A stretch of 64,000 bases of DNA from Streptococcus parauberis NCFD 2020 (lineage in GTDB: Bacteria; Bacillota; Bacilli; Lactobacillales; Streptococcaceae). Below the pieces are notes generated by a model that was given only the letters and a program-made list of their open reading frames with translations, made no database searches and was not told where the DNA came from. The position numbers were made by a program, and so were the translations under genes. The stretch covers positions 62,001 to 126,000 of the forward strand of contig NZ_AEUT02000001.1 in assembly GCF_000187935.1 (NCBI RefSeq). Direction: 5' to 3'. This document shows positions 1 through 8,389 of the stretch, one piece after another. Every line of letters starts with the position of its first letter. Within the stretch, counting starts at the first letter, position 1.

Positions 1-1
1 T

Positions 2-418
2 GGGGAAACAAATAAGTGGATTATACCAGCAGAGGTTCGTCAGTTAGTTGAGCATAACCACCCTCAGAATCTTCTCTTTCCTGGCTACATTAAAGGTGAT
101 GTGTATGAAGGAGCAATGACAGCAGCGGATGCCTTTTTCTTCCCAAGTCGTGAAGAAACGGAAGGCATTGTTGTTCTTGAGGCACTGGCTAGTAAACAAA
201 ACATTTTAGTACGTGATATCCCTGTTTATAGTGGTTGGATTGATCAAGAGTGTGCTGAACTGGCTAGTGATGTGGATGGATTTGTTGAAGGCTTAGAAAG
301 AATTTTTTCTGGTCAAGTTGATAAGACTCAAAAAGGATATCAAGTCGCTGAAAGTCGTAGCATCGAAAAAGTTGCGGCTCAATTAGTCGCGGCGTACCAA
401 AAAGTAATGGAGTTGTAA
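2..418 (+). CDS. Glycosyltransferase family 4, C-terminal part (CpoA-like glycolipid galactosyl/glucosyltransferase)
   Basis: Partial gene: the reading frame is open to the left window edge, so the start and N-terminal domain are missing. The visible ~138 residues form the end of a GT-B fold family 4 glycosyltransferase. They contain the nucleotide-sugar site pattern PSREETEGIVVLEALA, with the usual E(x7)E spacing, and the preceding FPGYIKGD segment. The next gene starts one base after this stop codon. In streptococci this pair, placed just before thrS, corresponds to CpoA and the monoglucosyldiacylglycerol synthase, which together build glycolipid anchors of the membrane and lipoteichoic acid. 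That function is inferred from family and neighbourhood; acceptor specificity cannot be read from the sequence. Confidence 0.8.
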   Translation, partial: GETNKWIIPAEVRQLVEHNHPQNLLFPGYIKGDVYEGAMTAADAFFFPSREETEGIVVLEALASKQNILVRDIPVYSGWIDQECAELASDVDGFVEGLERIFSGQVDKTQKGYQVAESRSIEKVAAQLVAAYQKVMEL

Positions 419-419
419 G

Positions 420-1751
420 ATGCGTGTAGGTCTATTTACAGACACCTATTTCCCACAAGTATCAGGTGTAGCAACCAGCATTCGAACCTTAAAGGATGAG
501 CTGGAAAAACAAGGGCATGAAGTTTATGTCTTTACAACAACAGATAAGAATGTTAAACGCTTTGAGGATCCGACCGTTATTCGGCTTCCTAGCGTTCCTT
601 TTGTGTCTTTTACAGATCGTCGTGTTGTTTACCGTGGTTTGATTTCTTCTTATAAAATAGCAAAGCAGTATGACCTAGATATTATCCATACGCAAACTGA
701 ATTTAGTTTGGGATTATTAGGTAAAATGGTTGGCAAAGCTTTAAGAATTCCCGTTGTTCATACATATCATACGCAGTATGAAGATTATGTTGGCTACATC
801 GCAAATGGTAAATTAATTCGACCAAGTATGATTAAACCCATTTTAAAAGGGTATTTGAAGGATTTAGATGGAGTTGTTTGTCCCAGTCCGATTGTATTAA
901 ATTTGCTAGATGGTTACGAGGTAAAAATCCCAAAACGGGTCATTCCTACAGGGATACATTTGGAAAATTATGTCCGTGAAGATATTAGCCAAGATGATGT
1001 GAATCAGTTAAAAAGGGATTTAGGAATTGCTTCAGATGAGACATTTTTATTAAGTCTCTCTCGTATCTCTTACGAGAAAAATATCCAAGCTATTATTAGA
1101 CAGTTACCAAATGTTATCAAGGAAAACAAAAAAGTCAAATTAGTTATTGTTGGAAGTGGTCCATATTTGGAGGACCTTCAATTATTATCTGAAGAGCTGG
1201 ATTTAATTGACTATATTATTTTTACAGGTATGGTCCCACATGAAAAAGTAGCTCATTACTATAAGGCTTGTGATTTCTTTGTTAGTGCCTCAACAAGTGA
1301 GACACAGGGATTAACCTATATTGAAAGTTTAGCAAGTGGCAAGCCAATTATTGCTCATGGCAATCCTTATTTGGATGATTTGATTTCTGATAAGATGTTT
1401 GGAACCTTATATTATCATGAAGATGAACTGGCAGATGCTATTATAGATGCGATAATTGAAACTCCAGATATTGATCAGACCTTACTAGCAGAGAAACGCT
1501 TTGAGATTTCATCTGAACACTTTGGACAATCTATTTATACTTTCTATTTAGACACGATTATTGGTAAATCATCAAAAGATAGTAAAAAGTTATCACTTTA
1601 TATGAATCGTGAAAAACGTGAACCCTTGAAATTGGTTTCGGGAGTTGCCTTTTTACCCAAGCGAGGAGTAAAGAACCCAGTTCTGACTCCAGCAAAAGTC
1701 GTCAAGGCACCACTAAAATTAGTAAATGCAATACGAGATTTCTTGGACTAA
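420..1751 (+). CDS. Glycosyltransferase family 4, probable 1,2-diacylglycerol 3-glucosyltransferase
   Basis: 443 residues. The N-terminal half starts MRVGLFTDTYFPQVSGVA, typical of GT4 enzymes whose GT-B fold binds an acceptor lipid. The C-terminal domain carries SLSRISYEKN (about 213-222), VGSGPYLEDL and STSETQGLTYIESLASGKP, the nucleotide-sugar E(x7)E region. The C-terminal tail is basic (VKNPVLTPAKVVKAPLKLV), as expected for monotopic membrane attachment to anionic lipid. Homologues in Acholeplasma, enterococci (BgsB) and pneumococci transfer glucose from UDP-glucose to diacylglycerol at the inner membrane face. It follows the upstream transferase by one base, so the two are co-transcribed. 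The substrate assignment is by family and context. Confidence 0.85.
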   Translation: MRVGLFTDTYFPQVSGVATSIRTLKDELEKQGHEVYVFTTTDKNVKRFEDPTVIRLPSVPFVSFTDRRVVYRGLISSYKIAKQYDLDIIHTQTEFSLGLLGKMVGKALRIPVVHTYHTQYEDYVGYIANGKLIRPSMIKPILKGYLKDLDGVVCPSPIVLNLLDGYEVKIPKRVIPTGIHLENYVREDISQDDVNQLKRDLGIASDETFLLSLSRISYEKNIQAIIRQLPNVIKENKKVKLVIVGSGPYLEDLQLLSEELDLIDYIIFTGMVPHEKVAHYYKACDFFVSASTSETQGLTYIESLASGKPIIAHGNPYLDDLISDKMFGTLYYHEDELADAIIDAIIETPDIDQTLLAEKRFEISSEHFGQSIYTFYLDTIIGKSSKDSKKLSLYMNREKREPLKLVSGVAFLPKRGVKNPVLTPAKVVKAPLKLVNAIRDFLD

Positions 1752-1783
1752 TGAACTAAACCAATAAAAATCATATATAGACC

Positions 1784-1811
1784 TTGTATTATTTGAAAAA
1801 ATTGATATAAT
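1784..1811 (+). promoter_or_regulatory. Promoter of the thrS leader
   Basis: TTGTAT at 1784-1789 and a perfect TATAAT at 1806-1811, with a 16-base spacer. It lies 33 bases after the glycosyltransferase stop and just ahead of the T-box leader, so transcription probably starts near 1818. Confidence 0.65.
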
Positions 1812-1817
1812 AATTTT

Positions 1818-2022
1818 GAAGACATGTTATATTAGAGTTTATAATAAGCGAGTGCTGGGTGGTGAAAAGAGCACATATTCTAATTTAATACTCCTTCCAT
1901 GATTTTATGCAAACATAAAAGGGTGGTTCCCTTATAACCAATCAGAGGTTCAAGATAGTTTTTGTCTTGGATGAATGAAGGTGGAACCACGCAACCGCGT
2001 CCTTTTTAGGATGTGGTTTTTT
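1818..2022 (+). promoter_or_regulatory. T-box leader of thrS
   Basis: The conserved T-box core GGTGGAACCACG lies at 1979-1990. Directly after it is an intrinsic terminator: arm 1993-2002 (AACCGCGTCC) pairs with 2009-2018 and runs into a T tract ending at 2022. Upstream, GTGCT near 1852-1856 can pair with AGCAC near 1869-1873 as an apical Stem I helix. T-box leaders pair with uncharged tRNA and then fold into the antiterminator, so threonyl-tRNA synthetase rises when charged tRNA-Thr is scarce. I could not place the Thr specifier codon with confidence. Confidence 0.9.
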
Positions 2023-2093
2023 CTATTTTTATATAAAGTAGGGGTGGTCATTAAGATAGCTAATATTAAATTAAAGAATATAAGGAGAAAATG

Positions 2094-4040
2094 ATGATTA
2101 AGATTTCGTTTCCAGATGGTGCAGTCCGTGAATTTGAAACTGGCGTAACAACATTTGAGATTGCCCAATCAATTTCAAATTCATTAGCAAAGAAAGCTTT
2201 AGCAGGAAAATTTAATGGACAATTAATTGATACAGTTCGTCCTATTACTGAGGATGGATCAATTGAAATTGTAACTCCTGATCACGAAGATGCTTTTAGT
2301 GTTCTTCGACACTCGGCAGCTCATTTATTTGCGCAAGCTGCAAAACGTCTCTTCCCAGAAATTCACTTAGGTGTAGGTCCAGCGATCACTGAAGGTTTCT
2401 ATTATGATACTGACAACCAAGCTGGTCAAATTTCTAATGAAGATCTCCCTCGTATTGAAGAAGAAATGAAAAAAATTGTCAAAGAAAACTTCCCATGTAT
2501 TCGTGAAGAAGTATCAAAAGATGAAGCACTAGATATCTTTAAAGACGATCCTTATAAAGTTGAATTGATCAGTGAACACGCTGATGACGCAGCAGGCCTC
2601 ACTATTTACCGTCAAGGAGAGTTTGTAGACTTATGCCGTGGCCCTCATGTGCCATCCACAGGACGTATTCAAGTCTTCCACCTTCTCAATGTTGCGGGTG
2701 CTTACTGGCGTGGTAATAGTGATAATGCTATGATGCAACGTGTTTATGGGACTGCTTGGTTTGATAAAAAAGACCTTAAAGCTTACCTGACTCGTTTAGA
2801 AGAAGCCAAAGAACGTGACCATAGAAAACTTGGTAAAGAGCTTGATTTATTCATGATTAGCCAAGAGGTCGGTCAAGGTCTACCATTCTGGTTGCCAAAT
2901 GGTGCAACTATCCGTCGGACCCTTGAACGTTATATCACAGACAAAGAACTAGCTTCAGGTTACCAACACGTTTACACACCACCAATGGCCTCAGTTGAAC
3001 TTTACAAAACTTCTGGACACTGGGAGCACTACCAAGAAGACATGTTCCCAACAATGGACATGGGCGATGGTGAAGAGTTTGTGCTTCGTCCAATGAACTG
3101 CCCTCACCATATTCAGGTTTATAAAAACCATGTACATTCTTACCGTGAGTTGCCAATTCGAATCGCTGAGCTTGGGATGATGCACCGCTACGAGAAGTCA
3201 GGTGCACTATCAGGACTTCAACGTGTGCGTGAGATGACTCTTAATGACGGACACCTATTCGTCACACCAGAGCAAATCCAGGAAGAATTCCAACGTGCAC
3301 TTCAATTAATTATCGATGTTTATGAAGATTTTAATTTAACAGATTACCGTTTCCGTTTGTCATACCGTGACCCTAAAGATACTCATAAATACTATGATAA
3401 TGATGAGATGTGGGAAAATGCTCAAGCTATGTTAAAGGCAGCTCTTGATGAGATGGGTGTTGACTACTTTGAAGCAGAAGGTGAAGCAGCCTTCTATGGT
3501 CCTAAACTTGATATACAAGTTAAAACAGCCCTTGGGAATGAAGAAACCTTATCTACTATTCAGTTAGACTTCTTGTTGCCTGAACGTTTTGATCTTAAGT
3601 ATATAGGTGCTGATGGAGAAGAACATCGACCAGTGATGATTCACCGTGGTGTTATTTCAACTATGGAACGCTTTACTGCAATCCTAATTGAAACTTATAA
3701 AGGAGCTTTCCCAACATGGTTAGCACCTCATCAAGTGACTGTTATTCCAATTTCCAACGAAGCTCATATTGACTATGCTTGGGAAGTTGCTAAAACTCTT
3801 CGTGATCGTGGAATTCGTGCTGATGTTGATGATCGTAATGAAAAAATGCAATACAAAATCCGTGCTTCACAAACAAGTAAAATTCCTTACCAATTAATCG
3901 TAGGGGATAAAGAGATGGAAGATAAAGCTGTTAATGTCCGTCGCTACGGAAGTAAGGCAACACATACTGAAAGCATCGAAGAATTTGTTGACAATATATT
4001 AGCTGATATTGCTCGCAAATCTCGTCCAGTATCAGAATAA
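2094..4040 (+). CDS. thrS: Threonyl-tRNA synthetase
   Basis: Charges tRNA-Thr with threonine in the cytoplasm. 648 residues from this start, close to the streptococcal norm of 647. Domains in order: N-terminal TGS domain ([14 protein letters not shown] onward), editing domain with the HSAAH zinc/hydrolysis motif near residue 73 and CRGPH near 182, class II catalytic core with MNCPHH and the [16 protein letters not shown] region, and a C-terminal anticodon-binding domain ([15 protein letters not shown] onward). There are two adjacent ATG codons at 2091 and 2094. AGGAG at 2083-2087 is only 3 bases from the first but 6 from the second, and family proteins begin MIK, so 2094 is preferred. It is a single-gene unit controlled by the T-box leader. 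Confidence 0.97.
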   Translation: MIKISFPDGAVREFETGVTTFEIAQSISNSLAKKALAGKFNGQLIDTVRPITEDGSIEIVTPDHEDAFSVLRHSAAHLFAQAAKRLFPEIHLGVGPAITEGFYYDTDNQAGQISNEDLPRIEEEMKKIVKENFPCIREEVSKDEALDIFKDDPYKVELISEHADDAAGLTIYRQGEFVDLCRGPHVPSTGRIQVFHLLNVAGAYWRGNSDNAMMQRVYGTAWFDKKDLKAYLTRLEEAKERDHRKLGKELDLFMISQEVGQGLPFWLPNGATIRRTLERYITDKELASGYQHVYTPPMASVELYKTSGHWEHYQEDMFPTMDMGDGEEFVLRPMNCPHHIQVYKNHVHSYRELPIRIAELGMMHRYEKSGALSGLQRVREMTLNDGHLFVTPEQIQEEFQRALQLIIDVYEDFNLTDYRFRLSYRDPKDTHKYYDNDEMWENAQAMLKAALDEMGVDYFEAEGEAAFYGPKLDIQVKTALGNEETLSTIQLDFLLPERFDLKYIGADGEEHRPVMIHRGVISTMERFTAILIETYKGAFPTWLAPHQVTVIPISNEAHIDYAWEVAKTLRDRGIRADVDDRNEKMQYKIRASQTSKIPYQLIVGDKEMEDKAVNVRRYGSKATHTESIEEFVDNILADIARKSRPVSE

Positions 4041-4047
4041 TATAAAA

Positions 4048-4076
4048 AAGAGACCCTATTGATGGGTTTCTTTTTT
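4048..4076 (+). terminator. Intrinsic terminator of thrS
   Basis: AAGAGACCC (4048-4056) pairs with GGGTTTCTT (4064-4072) with one G-T pair, followed by a T run. Confidence 0.85.
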
Positions 4077-4093
4077 ATGTTTTATGAAAGAAA

Positions 4094-4602
4094 TATAATA
4101 ATTTACATTATTTAAAATAAAAAATAGGAGAAAGTCTATTGAAGAAAAAAGGAAAGTTATGATAATTATTAGCAATTTAGTAATAGGGGGACTTTTGTTT
4201 TATAAAAATTAAGGTTACTTTATTAATATTAGGTCTTTTGTGTCTGATTTCTATCCCATTTATGACATAACCAAGGCTGTTCCTGGGGATTTGAATCAGG
4301 TGAAATGGTATTTTCATTTGAGGTTAAGGAAGTACATTCTCCATTAAGCGAGCAGACATATCTTCTGTGAGAGATAGAGAGCGCAGTAGTTAAATGCATA
4401 TGAAGCAGCAGTAGATAAATCTGTAAAGATAAAACGTAAGCAAGTCAAGATATTGACGGTGGTGAAAGAAGGCCAAGCAATATCAGCTCAGGACGAGACT
4501 TTGGGTTTAGATAAAACAGCCTAGGATGCTCATCTTAATTAAGTAGCTCAAATCACAGGTATACCTGTTGAGGGTCGGATTATTAAAGAACAAGCTTTAT
4601 AA
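4094..4602 (+). pseudogene. Decayed gene of unknown, probably exported, protein
   Basis: The 700 bases between thrS and dhaQ hold no intact gene but keep pieces of one. A TATAAT lies at 4094-4099, AGGAG at 4126-4130, and a TTG start candidate at 4139 opens MKKKGKL before a stop. Further on, a hydrophobic stretch (KIKVTLLILGLLCLISIPFM, about 4208-4267) looks like a signal peptide. The C-terminal part is readable as one frame from about 4399 to 4602 (VKILTVVKEGQAISAQDETL). It is interrupted by TAG at 4522 and TAA at 4540, each one C-to-T change from a glutamine codon, and it ends at TAA 4600-4602. Reading the whole needs several frameshifts. I do not recognise the family. Confidence 0.5.
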
Positions 4603-4739
4603 ATTATTACAACAATAAATGGATCAAAGTAAAATTAAAAGGACTTCGTCCTATGCAGTACAGAACTAAATCCTCAACTTAAAATATAATGTCCAACTTT
4701 TTTTGGGTCAGTAGGAATGGCTAGGAGTGGTTTTCAGCC

Positions 4740-5729
4740 TTACCAAGCGTATGCATTACAAGGTGCTTGTAAGTACTCAAGCCATTTTTGGTCTTTAATC
4801 CGGCAAAGAGTCACTGATACTCCAGTCAGATCAAGACTGGTCATATATTTGCCACTCTTAATGAAGGGGAGCTGGAGTCCTTCTACATCTAAAAGTTGAA
4901 TGATATCATTTAAGAAAATACCTTGTTCTAAATCTGTAGCAGTACCTAGATTATTGACTAAAAGTATAAAGTGCTCATTTTCTTGCCAATGAAATTTGAT
5001 TTGTAACTTGTTGATAATTTCGACAGCTAATTGTTCAGAAGATGAAAAGTCGACCTTGCGATAACCTTCTTCACCGTGAATGCCAATCCCATAGGAAATT
5101 TGATTCTCTTTTAAATCAAAAAGAGGAAGTGTTGCATTAGGCATGAATGCTGATTTTGTAGCAAAGCCAATCGTCGCAATTTCAGTCGCCAATTCAAAAG
5201 CAAGGTTCTCAATCTCTTCTAAACTGGCTCCATTTAAAGCAGCTTGCCCAAGTATTTTATGCAAGAGGATTGTTCCGGCAAGACCCCGATGACGCATCCG
5301 GAAATTCATTTTTGGATCAACGGAAATATCATCATGAGAAACGATGTATTTTACCAGAATACCTTCTTCTCGCGCAGACTTGATAGCAGCATGAAATTCA
5401 CGAATATCAGCTTCAAAGTTTTTGATGATAACAAAAACGCCTTTTCCTTTATTTAAGAATCGCAGAGCTTCCAAGATATCTTGAGCTTTAGGCGGAGTGA
5501 ACAATTGACCGTAGATAGCAGCAGTAAGCATGCCGTTGCCGACAAAGCCAGTATGTGCAGGCTCATGACCTGAGCCGCCTCCAGATAGAATTGGTATAAT
5601 TGATGGGTCTTGGTGTCTGTTATAAATGACAGGTAGACCTTTTAATTTCGCCAGATGAGGATGTGAGGCAAGGACACCACTCATATACTGGGAAATCATT
5701 TCATCATAATGATTAAGTATTGTGACCAT
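4740..5729 (-). CDS. dhaQ: DhaQ, DhaK-like dihydroxyacetone sensor and co-activator
   Basis: 329 residues, a full-length paralogue of the DhaK encoded at 6429, with the DhaK fold throughout. It keeps SGGGSGHEPAH (His55), FEAD (Asp108) and GIHGEEG (His218). His218 is the residue that holds dihydroxyacetone as a hemiaminal in this family. In Lactococcus lactis the equivalent DhaQ does not act as the kinase subunit: it binds dihydroxyacetone and then activates the TetR-type regulator DhaS. Assignment here rests on the tight pairing with a dhaS gene, whose TAG stop overlaps the AGGAGG ribosome site of this gene, and on the separate dhaKLM operon across the divergent promoter. Because all three active-site residues are kept, a residual kinase role cannot be excluded. 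Confidence 0.82.
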   Translation of the reverse strand: MVTILNHYDEMISQYMSGVLASHPHLAKLKGLPVIYNRHQDPSIIPILSGGGSGHEPAHTGFVGNGMLTAAIYGQLFTPPKAQDILEALRFLNKGKGVFVIIKNFEADIREFHAAIKSAREEGILVKYIVSHDDISVDPKMNFRMRHRGLAGTILLHKILGQAALNGASLEEIENLAFELATEIATIGFATKSAFMPNATLPLFDLKENQISYGIGIHGEEGYRKVDFSSSEQLAVEIINKLQIKFHWQENEHFILLVNNLGTATDLEQGIFLNDIIQLLDVEGLQLPFIKSGKYMTSLDLTGVSVTLCRIKDQKWLEYLQAPCNAYAW

Positions 5730-5737
5730 AGGTCCTC

Positions 5738-6277
5738 CTAGTTTCCTTTTAAAGAAAGTGTGATTATTTCTTTGATATACTTAGTTTGTGGATAAAAGTC
5801 ATTTGTGGTGACATAGGTTTTAATGATATTAGCCAATGCTCGACCATGATAATATTTGAGAAATTCATGATAGTCACTTGCAATGGACAAATTTTCTTTT
5901 TGTTCAATTTCAGAAATGATTTTTTCAATTAGAATTAGACAATAGTTGCCGAAATAACTGTAAAAATCATTTTGATCTTTGATTGCAAAGAGTTGTGCGT
6001 AAAATAATTTGTTTTGTTCAAAGTAGAATAAAAGTTCATCTAACAACTGAAAACCAGTAATATAATTGAGATTATTGGTGATATGTTCATGCAGTTCAGT
6101 CTCAAAAATCCAATCTAAGAGCTCAAATTTATCAATAAAATGATTATAGAAAGTTTGTCTACGAATCCCAGCACGGTCCATGATATCAACGACGGATATC
6201 TTATCAAAAGGTTTATATTCTAATTCCTTTTTGAAGGCTTTGGCGATTCGTTTTTTTGTGATCAGTGACGTTGCCAT
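5738..6277 (-). CDS. dhaS: DhaS, TetR-family activator of the dha operon
   Basis: 179 residues. The N-terminal TetR helix-turn-helix spans about residues 8-52 (ITKKRIAKAFKKEL to RQTFYNHFIDKFELLDW). The C-terminal part is the family's dimerisation and effector region, here expected to bind DhaQ rather than a small ligand. In L. lactis DhaS works as an activator with DhaQ-dihydroxyacetone. The gene is first in a two-gene minus-strand unit with dhaQ and is divergent from dhaK. A close match to the lactococcal DhaS operator lies 68 bases upstream of this start. Start ATG at 6277 has a weak AAGGG site. Family and function are well supported by context; the activating mechanism is inferred. Confidence 0.85.
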   Translation of the reverse strand: MATSLITKKRIAKAFKKELEYKPFDKISVVDIMDRAGIRRQTFYNHFIDKFELLDWIFETELHEHITNNLNYITGFQLLDELLFYFEQNKLFYAQLFAIKDQNDFYSYFGNYCLILIEKIISEIEQKENLSIASDYHEFLKYYHGRALANIIKTYVTTNDFYPQTKYIKEIITLSLKGN

Positions 6278-6309
6278 AAGATTCCCTTTCTATCATTATC
6301 ATCTCTATA

Positions 6310-6338
6310 ATTATAGCTTATCAAAAGCCATTACAAAA
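6310..6338 (-). promoter_or_regulatory. Candidate promoter of dhaS-dhaQ
   Basis: On the minus strand a perfect TATAAT (6315-6310) lies 17 bases from TTTTGT (6338-6333), a poor -35. The poor -35 next to the operator at 6345-6366 fits activation by DhaS. Confidence 0.5.
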
Positions 6339-6344
6339 GAATAT

Positions 6345-6366
6345 GGACAAATTTATTTAATTGTCC
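6345..6366. promoter_or_regulatory. DhaS-type operator
   Basis: GGACAAAT, six bases, then AATTGTCC. The outer GGACAA/TTGTCC arms are a perfect inverted repeat. The published lactococcal DhaS site is GGACACAT-N6-ATTTGTCC, so length, spacing and 14 of 16 arm bases agree. It ends two bases before the weak -35 region of dhaK (TTTTAA at 6368-6373), the usual place for an activator, and also lies just upstream of the dhaS promoter. Confidence 0.8.
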
Positions 6367-6390
6367 CTTTTAAAAAAATCAAAGAACAGT

Positions 6391-6410
6391 TAAAATGAAA
6401 GCGTAAACAA
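6391..6410 (+). promoter_or_regulatory. dhaK -10 element overlapped by a cre site
   Basis: TAAAAT at 6391-6396 is the likely -10. ATGAAAGCGTAAACAA at 6395-6410 matches every position of the cre consensus WTGNAANCGNWNNCWW. A CcpA dimer here would cover the -10 and the start point, so carbon catabolite repression of dhaKLM is expected. Confidence 0.75.
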
Positions 6411-6428
6411 AATTTTGGAGGTAATCTC

Positions 6429-7418
6429 GTGAAAAAAATCATGAATGACGCAAGTCAAATTGTTGATGATATGCTTAAAGGTTTATCCTATATGCATGGC
6501 GATCTAGTAACACGTTTAGAAGGCTTTGATGTTATTGTACGTAAAGCCGAAAAAAATGGTAAAGTTGCTATTATTTCAGGTGGTGGATCAGGTCATGAAC
6601 CATCTCATGCTGGTTTTGTTGGAAAAGGGATGCTTTCAGCAGCAATCTGTGGAGCAGTTTTTACTTCACCAACCCCAGACCAAATTTTAGAAGCAATTAA
6701 AGCAGCTGATGAAGGTGCCGGTGTTTTCATGGTTATTAAAAACTATTCTGGTGATATCATGAATTTTGAAATGGCTCAAGAAATGGCTGAAATGGAAGAT
6801 ATTAAAGTAGCCAGCGTCATTGTCGATGATGATATTGCCGTAGAAGACAGTCTTTATACGCAAGGACGTCGTGGTGTTGCAGGAACAATTTTAGTCCATA
6901 AAATATTAGGATATGCTGCCGAAAATGGAAAATCACTTGAGGAAGTTAAAGCAATTGCTGATAAACTAGTTCCTAATATCAAAACAATTGGTTTAGCACT
7001 ATCAGGAGCAACTGTACCAGAAGTTGGCAAACCAGGTTTTGTTTTAGAAGATGATGAATTTGAATATGGTGTAGGTATTCATGGTGAACCAGGATACAAA
7101 AAAGAAAAATTACAAGCTTCAAATGTATTAGCTAAAGAATTACTTGATAAATTGAGTTCTGATTTTGATATTCAAGAAGGACAATCTTTTGGACTTTTAA
7201 TCAATGGATTAGGAGCTACACCTTTAATGGAACAATATGTTTTTGCTAATGATGTTGCTCACATCTTATCAGAAAAAGGCCTCGAAATTAACTTCAAGAA
7301 GATAGGCAATTACATGACTGCTATTGATATGGCAGGCTTGTCACTAACCTTAATTAAATTTGAAGACGTTGAGTGGATTGACGCATTAGCTGCCCCCGTA
7401 GAAACTGTAGCTTGGTAA
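6429..7418 (+). CDS. dhaK: PEP-dependent dihydroxyacetone kinase, subunit DhaK
   Basis: 329 residues. Binds dihydroxyacetone covalently and presents it to DhaL-bound ADP/ATP for phosphorylation to dihydroxyacetone phosphate in the cytoplasm. The active-site residues fall at exactly the E. coli DhaK positions: His56 (GGGSGHEPSH), Asp109 (NYSGD) and His218 (GIHGEPG). The start is GTG at 6429: GGAGG at 6417-6421 is 7 bases away, and the residue numbering agrees, while the ATG at 6441 is too far. It is first in an operon with dhaL (9-base gap), dhaM and an aquaglyceroporin. Expression is expected to need DhaS-DhaQ and to be limited by CcpA. Confidence 0.95.
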   Translation: MKKIMNDASQIVDDMLKGLSYMHGDLVTRLEGFDVIVRKAEKNGKVAIISGGGSGHEPSHAGFVGKGMLSAAICGAVFTSPTPDQILEAIKAADEGAGVFMVIKNYSGDIMNFEMAQEMAEMEDIKVASVIVDDDIAVEDSLYTQGRRGVAGTILVHKILGYAAENGKSLEEVKAIADKLVPNIKTIGLALSGATVPEVGKPGFVLEDDEFEYGVGIHGEPGYKKEKLQASNVLAKELLDKLSSDFDIQEGQSFGLLINGLGATPLMEQYVFANDVAHILSEKGLEINFKKIGNYMTAIDMAGLSLTLIKFEDVEWIDALAAPVETVAW

Positions 7419-7427
7419 GGAGTGCCT

Positions 7428-8003
7428 ATGGACTTATTAAAAGTAAAAAAATGGATAAGTAATTTCAACAATAAAATTAATGATAACAAAGACTACCTCA
7501 GTCAATTAGACACACCAATTGGTGATGGTGACCATGGTGGTAATATGGCGCGTGGCATGGCGGCTGTTGTGGCTGAACTTGAAAGCAAGGAATTTGAGAG
7601 CAGTCAAGACTTATTCAAAATGGTGGCAATGCAACTTTTGAGTAAAGTCGGCGGGGCTTCCGGCCCCTTATATGGCTCTGCCTTTATGGGAATGGCTAAA
7701 GCCGACCAAAATCTGCCTTTAGCAGAAATCTTGTCGGAAGGCTTAGCTATGATACAAAAAAGAGGTAAGGCTGAAGTTGGGGAAAAAACCATGGTCGACA
7801 TGTGGTCGCCAGTAGTCGATGCGCTTAAAGCTGGCAATTTGAGTCAAGAGGTGATTGATCAGGCATTAGAAGCAACTAAGGATATCAAGGCAACTAAGGG
7901 GCGTGCCTCTTATGTCGGTGAACGGTCGGTTGGTCATATTGATCCAGGGGCTTGTTCGTCTTCACTACTTTTCAAAGCCATGTTAGAAGCGGAGGTTGAA
8001 TAA
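7428..8003 (+). CDS. dhaL: PEP-dependent dihydroxyacetone kinase, ADP-binding subunit DhaL
   Basis: 191 residues. Holds a tightly bound ADP that is rephosphorylated by DhaM and passes the phosphate to dihydroxyacetone on DhaK. The Mg-nucleotide motif PIGDGDHGGNMARGM near residues 29-43 provides the three aspartate/histidine ligands, and GGASGPLYG binds the phosphates. The ATG at 7428 is chosen over the in-frame GTG at 7422 because the AAGGAG site (7417-7422) covers that GTG and stands 5 bases from the ATG. The stop TAA shares its last base with the ATG of dhaM, so the two are translationally coupled. Confidence 0.95.
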   Translation: MDLLKVKKWISNFNNKINDNKDYLSQLDTPIGDGDHGGNMARGMAAVVAELESKEFESSQDLFKMVAMQLLSKVGGASGPLYGSAFMGMAKADQNLPLAEILSEGLAMIQKRGKAEVGEKTMVDMWSPVVDALKAGNLSQEVIDQALEATKDIKATKGRASYVGERSVGHIDPGACSSSLLFKAMLEAEVE

Positions 8004-8377
8004 TGTCTGAATTAGGAATTATCATTGTATCCCATTCAAAAAATTTGGCGCAAGGGATTGTCGATTTACTTGAGCAAGTTGCTAAGGATGTTTCAATTAC
8101 CTACGTTGGTGGTAATGAGGACGGTGAAATTGGTACAAGCTTTGAACAAGTACAGGAAATCATTGATGATAACTCAGCTAATGATTTACTAGCTTTCTTC
8201 GATTTAGGTTCTGCCAGAATGAATTTGGAAATGGCGATTGATTTTTCTGACAAAAAAATTCAAATTATGTCTGTTCCGGTTGTTGAAGGGGCCTACACTG
8301 CAGCTGCTTTAATTCAAGCAGGTGTTGATAAAGCAGGTGTTTTGGAACAATTATGTGAATTAGAAATTAAAAAATAA
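8003..8377 (+). CDS. dhaM: PTS-dependent phosphotransferase subunit DhaM
   Basis: 124 residues, a single EIIA-mannose-like domain. His11 in IIIVSHS is the phosphoryl-accepting residue, loaded by HPr of the phosphotransferase system and discharged to ADP on DhaL. Unlike the E. coli protein it has no fused HPr or EI-like domains, which is the usual Firmicutes form. It overlaps the dhaL stop by one base and is followed 12 bases later by the glycerol/dihydroxyacetone channel gene, completing a phosphorylation and uptake unit. Confidence 0.94.
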   Translation: MSELGIIIVSHSKNLAQGIVDLLEQVAKDVSITYVGGNEDGEIGTSFEQVQEIIDDNSANDLLAFFDLGSARMNLEMAIDFSDKKIQIMSVPVVEGAYTAAALIQAGVDKAGVLEQLCELEIKK

Positions 8378-8389
8378 GAGGAGTTAATA

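Noticed and set aside
1818..1920. Thr specifier codon in the T-box Stem I
   Set aside because: Several ACN triplets are possible and Stem I could not be folded with certainty by eye, so none is claimed.
2091..2093. Alternative ATG for thrS three bases upstream
   Set aside because: Only three bases from AGGAG, and homologues begin MIK; 2094 fits better.
4690..4712. Sequence GTCCAACTTTTTTTGGGTCA, resembling an insertion-sequence end
   Set aside because: No matching opposite end, transposase fragment or target duplication was found; an IS search would settle it.
4717..4899. Short plus-strand open frame over the end of dhaQ
   Set aside because: Lies opposite a well-supported gene and has no family resemblance.
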